A stretch of DNA of 64,000 nucleotides, from NCBI RefSeq assembly GCF_018613575.1, contig NZ_JAGGPX010000017.1, forward strand, positions 1 through 64,000, given 5' to 3'. A program made the translations under genes and the position numbers. Positions within the stretch are counted from its first letter, which is position 1. Every line of letters starts with the position of its first letter. Below, piece by piece: positions 28,195-36,498 of the stretch. This DNA is from Planococcus sp. ISL-110 (GTDB taxonomy: Bacteria > Bacillota > Bacilli > Bacillales_A > Planococcaceae). Below the pieces are notes generated by a model. It saw nothing but the letters and a program-made list of their open reading frames with translations, was not told the origin of the DNA and made no database searches.

Positions 28195-28242
28195 TTGACC
28201 AATATGGTCGAATATTGTATTCTGGAGTCGACCACTAAGGTC
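28195..28242 (+). promoter_or_regulatory. TetR promoter with two operators
   Basis: TTGACC (28195-28200), 17 bases, TATTCT (28218-28223) form a sigma-A promoter. Two matching 13-base palindromes lie on it: GACCAATATGGTC (28197-28209), covering the -35, and GACCACTAAGGTC (28230-28242), near the start point. They share GACCANTANGGTC and their centres are 33 bases apart. This is the layout of an autoregulated TetR operator. Confidence 0.72.
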
Positions 28243-28267
28243 TAAAGTATAGAAAGAGGAGATGGGC

Positions 28268-28891
28268 ATGGAGAAATTTGAGAATCTCGATCCTAGGAAA
28301 CAGAAAAAAATCCTTGATTCGGCCTTGATGGAGTTTGCCGAAAATGGTTATAAACAAGCCTCTACCAATCGCATCGTCAAACAGGCCGGCATCGGTAAAG
28401 GTATGCTGTTCTATTATTTTAAAAACAAAAAAGATCTGTATGAGTACCTAATTGAATACAGCCTGAATTTCATCATCAATGGATACCTGAGTTTAGTTGA
28501 CAGCAATGAAACCGATTTTATTAAACGATTGAAAGGGGCAGCTCAAATAAAAATGAAGGCGCAGTTGGAGAACGAGCATGTCTTCAACTTTATGGGGACG
28601 GTCATGCTGACAGAAGATCTGGATTTGCCTCCGCATCTGCAGAAACGTTATGAGGAATTACAAAAGCAGGGATATGCATTGCTGTACGAAGGCATCGATA
28701 AAACGCTTTTCAGAAAAGATGTGGACGTTGACAAGGCGTTCAATTTAATTCGCTGGGGGATTGATGGCTATCAACAAGATCTTTTGCACAGGCTGCAAGG
28801 GAAAAAAATGACGGACCTGGATTTCGAACCTTACTGGAATGAATTTTACGAATATCTTGATATTCTCAAGAAAAGCTTCTACACAAATTAG
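28268..28891 (+). CDS. TetR-family regulator of the ABC exporter
   Basis: Repressor of 207 residues. The N-terminal helix-turn-helix is clear (RKQKKILDSALMEFAENGY, then TNRIVKQAGIGKGMLFYYF), followed by a ligand-binding domain of no known specificity. The ATG at 28268 follows AGAGGAG by six bases; an ATG at 28262 would touch that site. It is 11 bases before the ABC ATPase gene and faces its own promoter with two palindromes, so it probably represses the whole three-gene operon until its ligand binds. Confidence 0.85.
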   Translation: MEKFENLDPRKQKKILDSALMEFAENGYKQASTNRIVKQAGIGKGMLFYYFKNKKDLYEYLIEYSLNFIINGYLSLVDSNETDFIKRLKGAAQIKMKAQLENEHVFNFMGTVMLTEDLDLPPHLQKRYEELQKQGYALLYEGIDKTLFRKDVDVDKAFNLIRWGIDGYQQDLLHRLQGKKMTDLDFEPYWNEFYEYLDILKKSFYTN

Positions 28892-28902
28892 GAGGGAGAC
28901 CC

Positions 28903-29820
28903 ATGACAGTTTTGCGGACGATTGACCTGACGAAGAAATTTGGAGACTTTGCGGCATTGGACGGAGTGAATATTGAGGTGGGAAAAGGGGAAGTCTATGG
29001 TTTTATCGGACCCAACGGATCAGGGAAGTCCACAACTTTGCGTGTTCTTCTTGGCATTTTGAAGGCTACAGAAGGGCGGGCTGAAATTTTCGGCAAGGAC
29101 TCCTGGAAGGATGCAGTGGAAATTCACAAACGTGTGGCTTATGTACCGGGAGAAGTCAACTTATGGCCAAACCTGACAGGCGGTGAAGTCATCGATCTGT
29201 TCGTTAAACTGCGAGGCGGCAATCACTTGGACCGGCGTCAGGAATTGATCCAGAAGTTCGATCTGGACCCAACAAAGAAATGCCGCACTTATTCCAAAGG
29301 GAACCGGCAGAAAGTGGCCTTAATTGCGGCCCTCTCGTCAGACGTGGATTTGTATGTATTGGACGAACCGACTTCCGGCCTCGATCCACTGATGGAGCGG
29401 GTTTTTCAGGAATACGTCGTCGAAGCGAAAAAACAGGGAAAGAGCATCCTGCTGTCCAGCCACATCCTGTCTGAAGTCGAAAAGTTATGTGACAAAGTGG
29501 CGATCATCCGCGAAGGAAGGATCATTGAAACGGGAACTTTAAAAGAGTTGCGCCATTTGACGGGACCGATCTTGCTTGTGGAGACTAAGGAGCCAATCAC
29601 CGCCTTAGAAGAGATCAAAGGAGTCAATGGCATCCAGCAAAAAGGGCAGGCATTATCTTTTCAGGTAGATGCTGGAGAAGTAGATCAAGTTATCCGCTAT
29701 GTCAGCCAGTTTGGAGTGACACGCATCGAAAGTTCACCGCCAACTTTGGAAGAGCTGTTCATGCGCCATTATGAAGGGGCCGGCAAAGCGATGGAATCAG
29801 GAGCGGGAGGCGAATCATAA
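28903..29820 (+). CDS. ABC exporter ATP-binding protein
   Basis: Nucleotide-binding subunit of an ABC exporter, 305 residues. Walker A GPNGSGKST (about 37-45), a signature YSKGNRQKVAL (a variant of LSGGQ, about 132), Walker B LYVLDEPTSGLDP and the switch His in LLSSHILSEVEKL are all present. The extra C-terminal domain of about 90 residues is typical of drug or antibiotic exporters. GGAGGGAGA precedes the ATG. The stop overlaps the permease start by one base. Confidence 0.9.
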   Translation: MTVLRTIDLTKKFGDFAALDGVNIEVGKGEVYGFIGPNGSGKSTTLRVLLGILKATEGRAEIFGKDSWKDAVEIHKRVAYVPGEVNLWPNLTGGEVIDLFVKLRGGNHLDRRQELIQKFDLDPTKKCRTYSKGNRQKVALIAALSSDVDLYVLDEPTSGLDPLMERVFQEYVVEAKKQGKSILLSSHILSEVEKLCDKVAIIREGRIIETGTLKELRHLTGPILLVETKEPITALEEIKGVNGIQQKGQALSFQVDAGEVDQVIRYVSQFGVTRIESSPPTLEELFMRHYEGAGKAMESGAGGES

Positions 29821-31424
29821 TGGCCCGACATCTTTTTGACGGTACAGGAACGTTGGTGCGTTTTGTATTGCGCCGAGACCGATTGCGCCTGCCGCTCTGG
29901 ATAGGGTCTTTTGCGGTCGTCTCGGTAATTATTGCCTTAGCCTTTGTGGGGTTATATCAGAATGAGGAAGAACGACAAGCAATGGCTGAAACGATGCAGA
30001 ATCCTGCGATGACGGCGATGCTGGGACCAGGATATGGCGTGGACAATTACACGGTGGGGGCCATGACCGCCCACGAAATGCTGTTGATGACGGCGGTAGT
30101 GGTCGGATTGATGAGCATTTTGCTGGTGACACGCCACACCCGTACAGATGAAGAGGATGGACGCATCGAAATGGTTCGCTCTTTGCCGGTAGGGCGCCTG
30201 TCGAACTTGTTGTCTACTTTACTGGTATTGATTGGTGCCAATGTCGTCCTGGCGTTGCTGACCGCTTTTTCGTTGGCCGCTTTGGGTATCGAAAGTATGG
30301 ATTTGGAAGGGTCGTTGGTATACGGCTCTGCTTTAGGTGCCAGTGGCATTATTTTTGCCGGCGTTGCCGCGGTCTGCGCGCAACTGTCCCCAAATGCCAG
30401 AAGTACACTCGGCTTATCGATTATGGTTTTGCTGCTATCCTATATCATCCGGGCCATCGGGGATGTAACAAATGAAACGCTGTCCTGGTTTTCTCCGCTG
30501 GGCTGGATTTTACGGACGGAAGCTTACGTTAATAACTACTGGTGGCCGATTTTGATGACGGTCGCGGCAGCGTTGCTGCTGATGGGATTAGCTTTGTATC
30601 TTAACTCGATCCGGGATTTAGGTTCCAGCTTTCTGCCTTCACGGGCAGGAAAAGCGGAGGCTTCAAAATCACTCTTAAGCCCGTTTGGCCTCGCTTTAAG
30701 GCTTCAGCGAACCGGATTGATCGCCTGGGGAGCAGGACTGCTGCTGATTGGCGCTTCCTATGGTTCCGTCCTTGGGGAACTGGAATTGTTTTTTGAAGAC
30801 ATCGATCTTATGCAACAAATGATTGTCCAGACAGAAGGATTTTCACTGACAGAACAATTTATTCCGATCCTGATGGCGGTAATGGCAATACTCGGAACGA
30901 TTCCTGTATTGCTTGCTGTCCTGAAACTGGGAATAGAGGAGAAAAATGACCGTCTCGAGCACATCCTGAGCCGTGCGGTTTCCAAAAATCAGTTGATGGG
31001 CGGCTATCTTGCAGTGGCCATTCTGACTGGATTTGCCATGCTGTCCTTGGCAGCGCTAGGTTTAGGATTGGTAGGAAATGCAGTGCTGGAGGTGCCACTT
31101 TCGGTTGGCATGTTCTATGGCTCGGGAATGGCTTATTTGCCTGCAGTACTGGTCATGGTCGGTGTAGCGGCGGTGTTGATCGGCTGGGCTCCCAATTTAA
31201 CCAGTGCGGTGTGGCTGTATTTAGCCTTTTCATTTGTCGTCATTTACTTGGGTGGCTTGTTCCAGTTCCCTGAGTGGATGGGGAAACTGACGCCTTACGG
31301 CTATGTCTCCGAAATTCCAATCGAGGAAATGAATTACCTCAATGCCGCCATATTGATTATCGTCGCTGTTATTCTTACGGCAATTGGCCTGCTAGGATTT
31401 AACCGCAGGGACATCGGAAGATAG
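29820..31424 (+). CDS. ABC exporter permease, polyketide-antibiotic-export type
   Basis: Membrane subunit of the TetR-controlled exporter, 534 residues with about 12 hydrophobic segments in two similar halves. The opening GTLVRFVLRRDRLRLPLWIG and the segment TRHTRTDEEDGRIEMVRSLP are typical of the TnrB3-like (COG3559) exporters of polyketide antibiotics. Its start overlaps the ATPase gene stop (TAATG). The substrate is unknown; the close TetR gene suggests an inducible response to a toxic small molecule. Confidence 0.82.
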   Translation: MARHLFDGTGTLVRFVLRRDRLRLPLWIGSFAVVSVIIALAFVGLYQNEEERQAMAETMQNPAMTAMLGPGYGVDNYTVGAMTAHEMLLMTAVVVGLMSILLVTRHTRTDEEDGRIEMVRSLPVGRLSNLLSTLLVLIGANVVLALLTAFSLAALGIESMDLEGSLVYGSALGASGIIFAGVAAVCAQLSPNARSTLGLSIMVLLLSYIIRAIGDVTNETLSWFSPLGWILRTEAYVNNYWWPILMTVAAALLLMGLALYLNSIRDLGSSFLPSRAGKAEASKSLLSPFGLALRLQRTGLIAWGAGLLLIGASYGSVLGELELFFEDIDLMQQMIVQTEGFSLTEQFIPILMAVMAILGTIPVLLAVLKLGIEEKNDRLEHILSRAVSKNQLMGGYLAVAILTGFAMLSLAALGLGLVGNAVLEVPLSVGMFYGSGMAYLPAVLVMVGVAAVLIGWAPNLTSAVWLYLAFSFVVIYLGGLFQFPEWMGKLTPYGYVSEIPIEEMNYLNAAILIIVAVILTAIGLLGFNRRDIGR

Positions 31425-31444
31425 AATTGCGTTGAAAAGCGATA

Positions 31445-31487
31445 AAAAGAACCCACTTTCCATTTGTATGGGAAAGTGGGCTCTTTC
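31445..31487. terminator. bidirectional terminator
   Basis: Stem CCCACTTTCC / GGAAAGTGGG extended by AGA and TCT, with A and T runs on both sides. It serves the exporter operon and the converging lrgAB-like operon. Confidence 0.82.
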
Positions 31488-31490
31488 GGT

Positions 31491-32183
31491 TTACAGGAGC
31501 AGCAGCCAAGCAGCTACAGGACCCAATAAGGCACCCAGTACAGCGCTCAAGGTCATCGCTACCGAACTCATCGAGGCTTCCTGCTGGCCATATTCAAAGG
31601 CTTTTGCAGTGCCCATGCCGTGGGCGGAAGTGCCGAGGCCGATGCCGCGGCCGATCGCCGAATCAATGTGCAGCCATTTCAGCAGGACAGGACCGATGAT
31701 ATAGCCGGTAAAACCCGCCACCATGACAAAAACCGCTGCCAGCGACGGGATGCCCCCAAGATTGCTGGCAACCTGCATGGCTACAGGTGTCGTCAATGAT
31801 TTCGGCAATACGGTCAAGATCAGCTCTTCTGAAAAACGGAAAAGCTGCGTAAACAGAATGCCACTGGCCATCCCGACTGCAACGCCTGTTGCAATACCGG
31901 ATACGATGGGCAGCAGGTTAGTGAAAAGCAGATCTCTCTGTTTATATAGAGGGATTGCCAAAGCTACAACTGCAGGCCCCAGAAGTGTACCGATCCAGCT
32001 CCCCCCCGTCATATATGCATCGTAAGGGATATTGCCCAGCACTAAAATGAGGGCGATAATCGCTGTAGAAGCAAGTACTGGATTTAAAAAGGTTTTTCTG
32101 TATTTTAGATAAAAGGAGTTCGTCAGCAGATAAATAACCACTGTCAGAGCTGCAAAGAGAGCAGCCGTCACATTAAATTCCAT
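31491..32183 (-). CDS. lrgB: LrgB/CidB family membrane protein
   Basis: Integral membrane protein of 230 residues with about seven hydrophobic helices. Landmarks are the family motifs GTLLGPAVVALAIPLYKQRD, LPKSLTTPVAMQVASNLGGI and GIGLGTSAHGMGTAKA. LrgB/CidB proteins act with LrgA/CidA partners in murein hydrolase control or pyruvate transport, depending on species. It lies two bases after the LrgA-like gene and shares its operon. Whether it is the Lrg or the Cid type cannot be settled from sequence alone. Confidence 0.85.
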   Translation of the reverse strand: MEFNVTAALFAALTVVIYLLTNSFYLKYRKTFLNPVLASTAIIALILVLGNIPYDAYMTGGSWIGTLLGPAVVALAIPLYKQRDLLFTNLLPIVSGIATGVAVGMASGILFTQLFRFSEELILTVLPKSLTTPVAMQVASNLGGIPSLAAVFVMVAGFTGYIIGPVLLKWLHIDSAIGRGIGLGTSAHGMGTAKAFEYGQQEASMSSVAMTLSAVLGALLGPVAAWLLLL

Positions 32184-32185
32184 CG

Positions 32186-32566
32186 TCAGGATCGCTCCTT
32201 TCGTTCAGTGCTGGCTTTGGCGGCATATTGGCTGACCCACCCGGAAGCCGCCATGGTGAGGAACGTACTGGCCATGACGATCGGTATTAGCAAAATTCCT
32301 TTTCCGGAAAATAATTCCCCATATTCAACAACCCCGACAGTAGCCGGGACAAAGTAAAGGGATAAAAAAGCCAGCAGAAAATGGGCACCTGAATCAATCC
32401 ACTCGAGCGGATAGATTTTCAGCATAAGTGCAGCAAACAGCAAAAGAAAGCCAATAATGCTGCCGGGCAGCGGAATATTGAAAAAAGCCTGCAATTCTTC
32501 GCCCAATAAATAAAAGCCGGTGATGGCAAGAAGTTGAAGAAGGATGTAGATGATTTTCAAGGACAA
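32186..32566 (-). CDS. lrgA: LrgA/CidA family membrane protein
   Basis: Small holin-like membrane protein of 126 residues with four hydrophobic helices. The motif FFNIPLPGSIIGFLLLFAAL (about 28-47) is the LrgA/CidA signature. The start is a TTG at 32566, preceded by GGAAGG with five bases between; no in-frame ATG lies near the expected N-terminus. It is the first gene of the pair with LrgB. No LysR or LytTR regulator is adjacent. Confidence 0.82.
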   Translation of the reverse strand: MSLKIIYILLQLLAITGFYLLGEELQAFFNIPLPGSIIGFLLLFAALMLKIYPLEWIDSGAHFLLAFLSLYFVPATVGVVEYGELFSGKGILLIPIVMASTFLTMAASGWVSQYAAKASTERKERS

Positions 32567-33034
32567 CGCCGCCTTCCGGTTAATAATGAGATGAAAACCC
32601 TGTTCTTTCCATAATAAGTTATTTTACAGCATTCTATTTGAAAAGCGAGAGCAGATTCCGTATTGATTCAACCAGCTTGGACATTTCGGTAAAAAGTTCG
32701 GAATGTATTTTTTGTGGATGGGCGGTATAGGTAAACATCAATAGCTATTGGCCTAATAGCTTTGCAGGCTCAGCGAAGGGAACCAGCAAGAATGGTTATT
32801 TATACACTCGAAAGCATATATGCTATATTGAAAAAATAAACTGAAAATGGTGATTGATGAAATAGGCAGAATTAAAAAATATCTTGGTTTAGAAAGCTTG
32901 CATTTTGGGCTAAATGTTGTATTATTACTTTATGCAATATATCGCATACATTTCTAAAGAGAGAAATGTATTATATTGAAATTGTAGATAAGAAAGAAAA
33001 AATCAGTGGTTTTAATCTATAGGAGGAAATAGCA
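32567..33034. promoter_or_regulatory. brnQ upstream region with two palindromes
   Basis: No gene lies in these 468 bases. Two palindromes stand out: AGCATATATGCT (32813-32824, perfect) and TATGCAATATATCGCATA (32931-32948, five-base arms TATGC/GCATA). The 12-mer ATGCAATATATC in the second recurs at 35240-35251, upstream of the gntR gene. Both are probable regulator sites for brnQ. The promoter itself is not clear. A good site AGGAGG precedes brnQ. Confidence 0.5.
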
Positions 33035-34405
33035 ATGGATAGTAAGTTGTCATTTAAGTCATACGCAGTAGTAGGGATGATGTTGTTTGCGCTGTTTTTT
33101 GGAGCAGGAAACTTAATCTTTCCTGCTCAACTGGGACAATATGCAGGAACAAATGTGTGGGTAGCCATATTTGGATTCCTGATTACGGGTGTCGGATTGC
33201 CTTTGCTGGGAATACTGGCAATCGGTTATTCGAAAAGCAATGACTTGCAGGATTTAGCAGGCCGTGTGCACCCTATGTACGGACTGGTCTTCACGGCGTT
33301 GTTATATTTAACGATCGGGCCCTTCTTCGCTTTGCCAAGAACAGGCGCGGTTTCGTATGAAGTTGGGGTGGCTCCATTTATTGGAGCAGGAAATGCAACA
33401 ATCGGCTTGCTAGTATTCTCGCTCGTTTTCTTTGGGATTTCACTGTTAGTTTCATTGAACCCGACAAAAATGGTCGACAGTATCGGCAAGATCCTGTCAC
33501 CGGCAATTCTGGTGACCCTAGGCGTTTTATTGGTCGCGGCTTTCGTGAAACCAATGGGCGGCCAGGAAGCACCGCAGCCAGTTTACACAAGTGACGCTTT
33601 CTTTACAGGGTTCACAGAAGGCTACAACACTATGGATGCACTCGCTTCGCTGGTATTCGGAATCATCGTGATTTCAGCTGTCCGCAAACTGGGCGTAAAT
33701 TCACCTAAAGGTGTCTTGATGGCTACCTTGAAAAGTGGTGTAGTAGCTGCGGCTCTGTTAGCCATCGTCTACACAGGAATTGCTTATCTTGGTTCGACAA
33801 GCACGGGTGCGTTAGGTCTTTTGGAAACAGGCGGCCCTGTCTTGAGCGGAGCTTCCGAATATTATTTTGGAACTTTCGGAGCGACGCTGCTGGCAGTCAT
33901 TATCATCCTTGCATGTTTGACGACCGCCATTGGCTTAACGGTCGCCAACGCTGAATTTTTCCATAAACTGACACCGAAAATCAGCTATAAAATATATGTT
34001 GTTATTTTCTCAGTGTTTTCGTTGGCCGTCACCAATGCAGGCCTTGCGAATATCATCACTTATTCGATTCCTGTCTTGATGTTCCTGTATCCATTGGCCA
34101 TCGTTTTAATCATTCTGGCTTTCCTGTCTCCCATATTCAGACACGCGCAGTTGGTTTACGTGTCCACAATCATTGTTACCTTCTTTATCAGCATCATCGA
34201 TGGATTGAAAACCCTGACTTCTTCGCTGGGCGTGGACAATCCGGTATGGCTACAGGCAATTGTCGACTTTTATGCAGCCGCATTGCCGCTTTATAGCAAT
34301 GGCCTTGGATGGCTCTTGCCTGCGTTGATCGTCATCGCCATCACGACGATCATTGCCCGCAGCAAAAAGAATGTAAAGGTTCAGGCAGTACAGCATAACG
34401 CTTAA
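33035..34405 (+). CDS. brnQ: branched-chain amino acid transporter BrnQ
   Basis: Cation-coupled importer of leucine, isoleucine and valine (LIVCS family), 456 residues with about 12 membrane helices. The opening SYAVVGMMLFALFFGAGNLI and FPAQLGQYAG, then LTIGPFFALPRTGAVSYEVG, are diagnostic. AGGAGGAAATAGC precedes the ATG. It has its own long upstream region with two palindromes and ends at a hairpin pair. The GntR gene that converges on it may regulate it, since a 12-base motif is shared. Confidence 0.92.
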   Translation: MDSKLSFKSYAVVGMMLFALFFGAGNLIFPAQLGQYAGTNVWVAIFGFLITGVGLPLLGILAIGYSKSNDLQDLAGRVHPMYGLVFTALLYLTIGPFFALPRTGAVSYEVGVAPFIGAGNATIGLLVFSLVFFGISLLVSLNPTKMVDSIGKILSPAILVTLGVLLVAAFVKPMGGQEAPQPVYTSDAFFTGFTEGYNTMDALASLVFGIIVISAVRKLGVNSPKGVLMATLKSGVVAAALLAIVYTGIAYLGSTSTGALGLLETGGPVLSGASEYYFGTFGATLLAVIIILACLTTAIGLTVANAEFFHKLTPKISYKIYVVIFSVFSLAVTNAGLANIITYSIPVLMFLYPLAIVLIILAFLSPIFRHAQLVYVSTIIVTFFISIIDGLKTLTSSLGVDNPVWLQAIVDFYAAALPLYSNGLGWLLPALIVIAITTIIARSKKNVKVQAVQHNA

Positions 34406-34448
34406 GTTTAACGAATACAGGCTGGTCCGGAAAAACGGGCCAGCTTCC

Positions 34449-34502
34449 AAAATGAAAAGCTGCATCAAAAGCGAAGTGGCTTTTGATGCAGCTTTTCATT
34501 TT
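34449..34502. terminator. long bidirectional terminator
   Basis: A perfect 24-base stem (34449-34472 with 34479-34502) around GAAGTG, with A/T-rich ends in both directions. A smaller hairpin (GCTGG...CCAGC) precedes it at about 34421-34444. It separates brnQ from the converging gntR. Confidence 0.88.
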
Positions 34503-34505
34503 GGC

Positions 34506-35168
34506 TTACAGGCTTTTTTCGGCTGACAGCTCTTCTATTGTGTGGACCCAGTTGGATTTCATAAGCTGTGTCACTTTTTCTGGATCTTTTTCTTTTAAGG
34601 TTTGGATAATCTGGACGTGCTCATCGTAAGAACTTTTCGTCAGCATGAGGGAATGGTGGAAAAACTGTCTTCTCACATGCGATTGAAGGCTGCCGAGTAT
34701 TGAGTGGATATAGGGGTTTTGTGCAGCATCAACGATAATTTGATGAAATTCCTGATCAATTTTTAAGGCTGAAAAACCATCCTGGCTATCGATTGCTTCA
34801 ATGAATCGCTGGTTGGTTTCTTCCAATAATCCAAAGACATGGTCATCGAGGTTGGGAATAGCCAGTTCCGCTGCAAGAGCCTGTAAAACAGAAAGAGGAG
34901 GCAGTAGATGCTTGAGGTCGTCTTGTTTTATAGTCGTCACGCGTGTTGCCTTTCCAGGAAACATTTCTACGAATCCTTGGACTTCCAATAATTGAAGTGC
35001 TTCACGGATAGGAGTTCTGCTTAAGCTCAATGCTTGTGCCAGTTCCGTATCCACTAATTTTTCTTCAGGCTGTAATGTGCCATCAATAATCCATTGCTGC
35101 AATTGAAGGTAGGCACTTTCTTTGGCTGAAACGCGTATAGGCTTCGAATGATTTATAGGAATGGGCAT
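34506..35168 (-). CDS. GntR-family regulator, FCD type
   Basis: Regulator of 220 residues. The N-terminal winged helix has the GntR pattern (LQLQQWIIDGTLQPEEKLVD, then LAQALSLSRTPIREALQLLE). The C-terminal helical FCD domain has the metal/ligand residues seen in ALKIDQEFHQIIVDAAQNP and SSYDEHVQIIQTL. AAAAGGAGAGC precedes the ATG at 35168. It converges with brnQ, and a 12-base motif is common to both upstream regions, so brnQ may be a target and gntR may regulate itself. Confidence 0.85.
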   Translation of the reverse strand: MPIPINHSKPIRVSAKESAYLQLQQWIIDGTLQPEEKLVDTELAQALSLSRTPIREALQLLEVQGFVEMFPGKATRVTTIKQDDLKHLLPPLSVLQALAAELAIPNLDDHVFGLLEETNQRFIEAIDSQDGFSALKIDQEFHQIIVDAAQNPYIHSILGSLQSHVRRQFFHHSLMLTKSSYDEHVQIIQTLKEKDPEKVTQLMKSNWVHTIEELSAEKSL

Positions 35169-35203
35169 TGCAAGCTCTCCTTTTCTACTGCATGTTTAAT
35201 GCC

Positions 35204-35251
35204 ATTATACACCAGTTTACATCACCGATAAAATATTTAATGCAATATATC
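35204..35251 (-). promoter_or_regulatory. gntR promoter and shared motif
   Basis: On the minus strand TATAAT (35209-35204) is the -10, with a weak TTATCG at about 17 bases. Just upstream, 35240-35251 reads ATGCAATATATC, identical to part of the brnQ upstream palindrome. Confidence 0.5.
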
Positions 35252-35283
35252 AGTAAACAGCATGGATGAGCCTCTTTACGGCC

Positions 35284-35308
35284 GTTTGTCAGCAGACAAA
35301 TAGGGAAT
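35284..35308 (+). promoter_or_regulatory. candidate sigma-B promoter
   Basis: GTTTGT (35284-35289), 13 bases, GGGAAT (35303-35308) fits the sigma-B pattern. It lies 42 bases before the first STAS/SEC14-like gene. Confidence 0.5.
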
Positions 35309-35350
35309 AGGAAAAGTAACACTTTATTCATAGAAATGAGGAAGATTAAT

Positions 35351-35707
35351 ATGCTGTCATTTATTCCGAGCCAGGATTCTCAAACAATCGCTTTTGAAGT
35401 CAATGAAACGGTGACAAAAGAAGATCTGCTCAAGCTAAAACGGGCAATTGAGGAACAGTTTCCCGGAGATCAGCAATTCAATGCCTTTGCCATCATGCAG
35501 CAGGTAAAGATGCCGACGGTTAAAGCCCTTATTGAAGAAGTGAAAATCGATATCAAGCACTGGAGCCAATATAATAAGTTGGCTGTCATCAGCGAAAAGA
35601 AATTTCTTGAAACGATGACCGGACTGAGTAATTTTTTGCCGGGCATCCAATCCCGACATTTCCACATGAATGAAATGGAACAAGCATGGAGCTGGATTAA
35701 AGAGTAA
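35351..35707 (+). CDS. STAS/SEC14-like protein (SpoIIAA-like), copy 1
   Basis: Small protein of 118 residues of the SpoIIAA-like STAS/SEC14 family (formerly DUF3478). It opens MLSFIPSQDSQTIAFEVNET and contains the typical IKHWSQYNKLAVISEKKFLE and the closing MNEMEQAWSWIKE. The start at 35351 follows GAGGAAG and matches the next gene exactly (MLSF). It lies 34 bases from a close paralogue, with which it forms a tandem pair. The role is unknown; relatives are often stress-associated, and a candidate sigma-B promoter lies upstream. Confidence 0.72.
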   Translation: MLSFIPSQDSQTIAFEVNETVTKEDLLKLKRAIEEQFPGDQQFNAFAIMQQVKMPTVKALIEEVKIDIKHWSQYNKLAVISEKKFLETMTGLSNFLPGIQSRHFHMNEMEQAWSWIKE

Positions 35708-35741
35708 ACAGGTTCAGGAACTAAATCAGAGGAGGAACATT

Positions 35742-36098
35742 ATGCTATCATTTGTACCAAGTAAAGATATGGAGACTATCGCAATTGAATTTGAAGGAAC
35801 AGCCACAAAAGAAGACGCAGCAAAAATCAATAAAATCATCCAGGAAAAATTTGCTGACAAAGGAAAGTTCAATATTTATGCAGTGATAAACGATGTACAA
35901 AGCTCGACTTTTACGGGTCTCGGGGAAAGCATGCAAGTGAATATGAACGCATGGAACCAATTTCACAAATTCGCAGTGATCAGCTCGACCCATTTGGAGG
36001 GTCAGTTAACGGAAATGGAAAACCTGCTGCCAAAGCTTAAAGTTAAACATTTTGAGATGGATGAAATGAACGAAGCCTGGGAATGGATCCAGGAATAG
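35742..36098 (+). CDS. STAS/SEC14-like protein (SpoIIAA-like), copy 2
   Basis: Second copy, also 118 residues (MLSFVPSKDMETIAIEFEGT, then NMNAWNQFHKFAVISSTHLE, ending MDEMNEAWEWIQE). It aligns with copy 1 along its whole length without gaps, so the pair arose by tandem duplication and then diverged. GGAGG lies a few bases before the ATG at 35742. It ends at a strong terminator and is probably cotranscribed with copy 1. Confidence 0.72.
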   Translation: MLSFVPSKDMETIAIEFEGTATKEDAAKINKIIQEKFADKGKFNIYAVINDVQSSTFTGLGESMQVNMNAWNQFHKFAVISSTHLEGQLTEMENLLPKLKVKHFEMDEMNEAWEWIQE

Positions 36099-36107
36099 AT
36101 AGAAGGA

Positions 36108-36143
36108 AAGCGTTTTGCATAGATCATGCAAAACGCTTTTTTG
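36108..36143 (+). terminator. terminator of the STAS pair
   Basis: Stem AAGCGTTTTGCAT / ATGCAAAACGCTT with loop AGATC, then Ts. Confidence 0.88.
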
Positions 36144-36179
36144 CCGTTAAATGCAGGCATTTTTTGCAACGGCAATCCT

Positions 36180-36380
36180 TTACTCTTCAACTTTAATCAA
36201 GTCTGCTTTGACGATGTGAAAAATGCTCAAAACCATTGTTTTTCCTTCGACATCCTTCACTGGAAACAGACTGACCGCTACTCCAGAAAAATGATCTTCC
36301 AGAGGTCCTTCAATACGAATATTCTCGAGGTGTTCCCCGGTGGTCAAGAGAATGTTGTAGACATGGAACTTCTGTTTCAT
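36180..36380 (-). CDS. small hypothetical protein, 66 residues
   Basis: A short protein with no match I can name. It opens MKQKFHVYNILLTTGEHLEN and ends FHIVKADLIKVEE, with a beta-rich pattern and no membrane helix. TTAGGAGGG lies six bases before the ATG at 36380, a strong ribosome binding site that supports it as a real gene. It lies divergent to the methyltransferase gene, 118 bases apart. Confidence 0.6.
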   Translation of the reverse strand: MKQKFHVYNILLTTGEHLENIRIEGPLEDHFSGVAVSLFPVKDVEGKTMVLSIFHIVKADLIKVEE

Positions 36381-36498
36381 AGCAATCCCTCCTAAAGATG
36401 ATCTTGGAAAATTCACATGGCGAGGGTGGGAATAAGAGTAACTATCGTATACACTAATTATAAAGCAAAACGGTGTTTTACAGATAGGATGAGAGATT

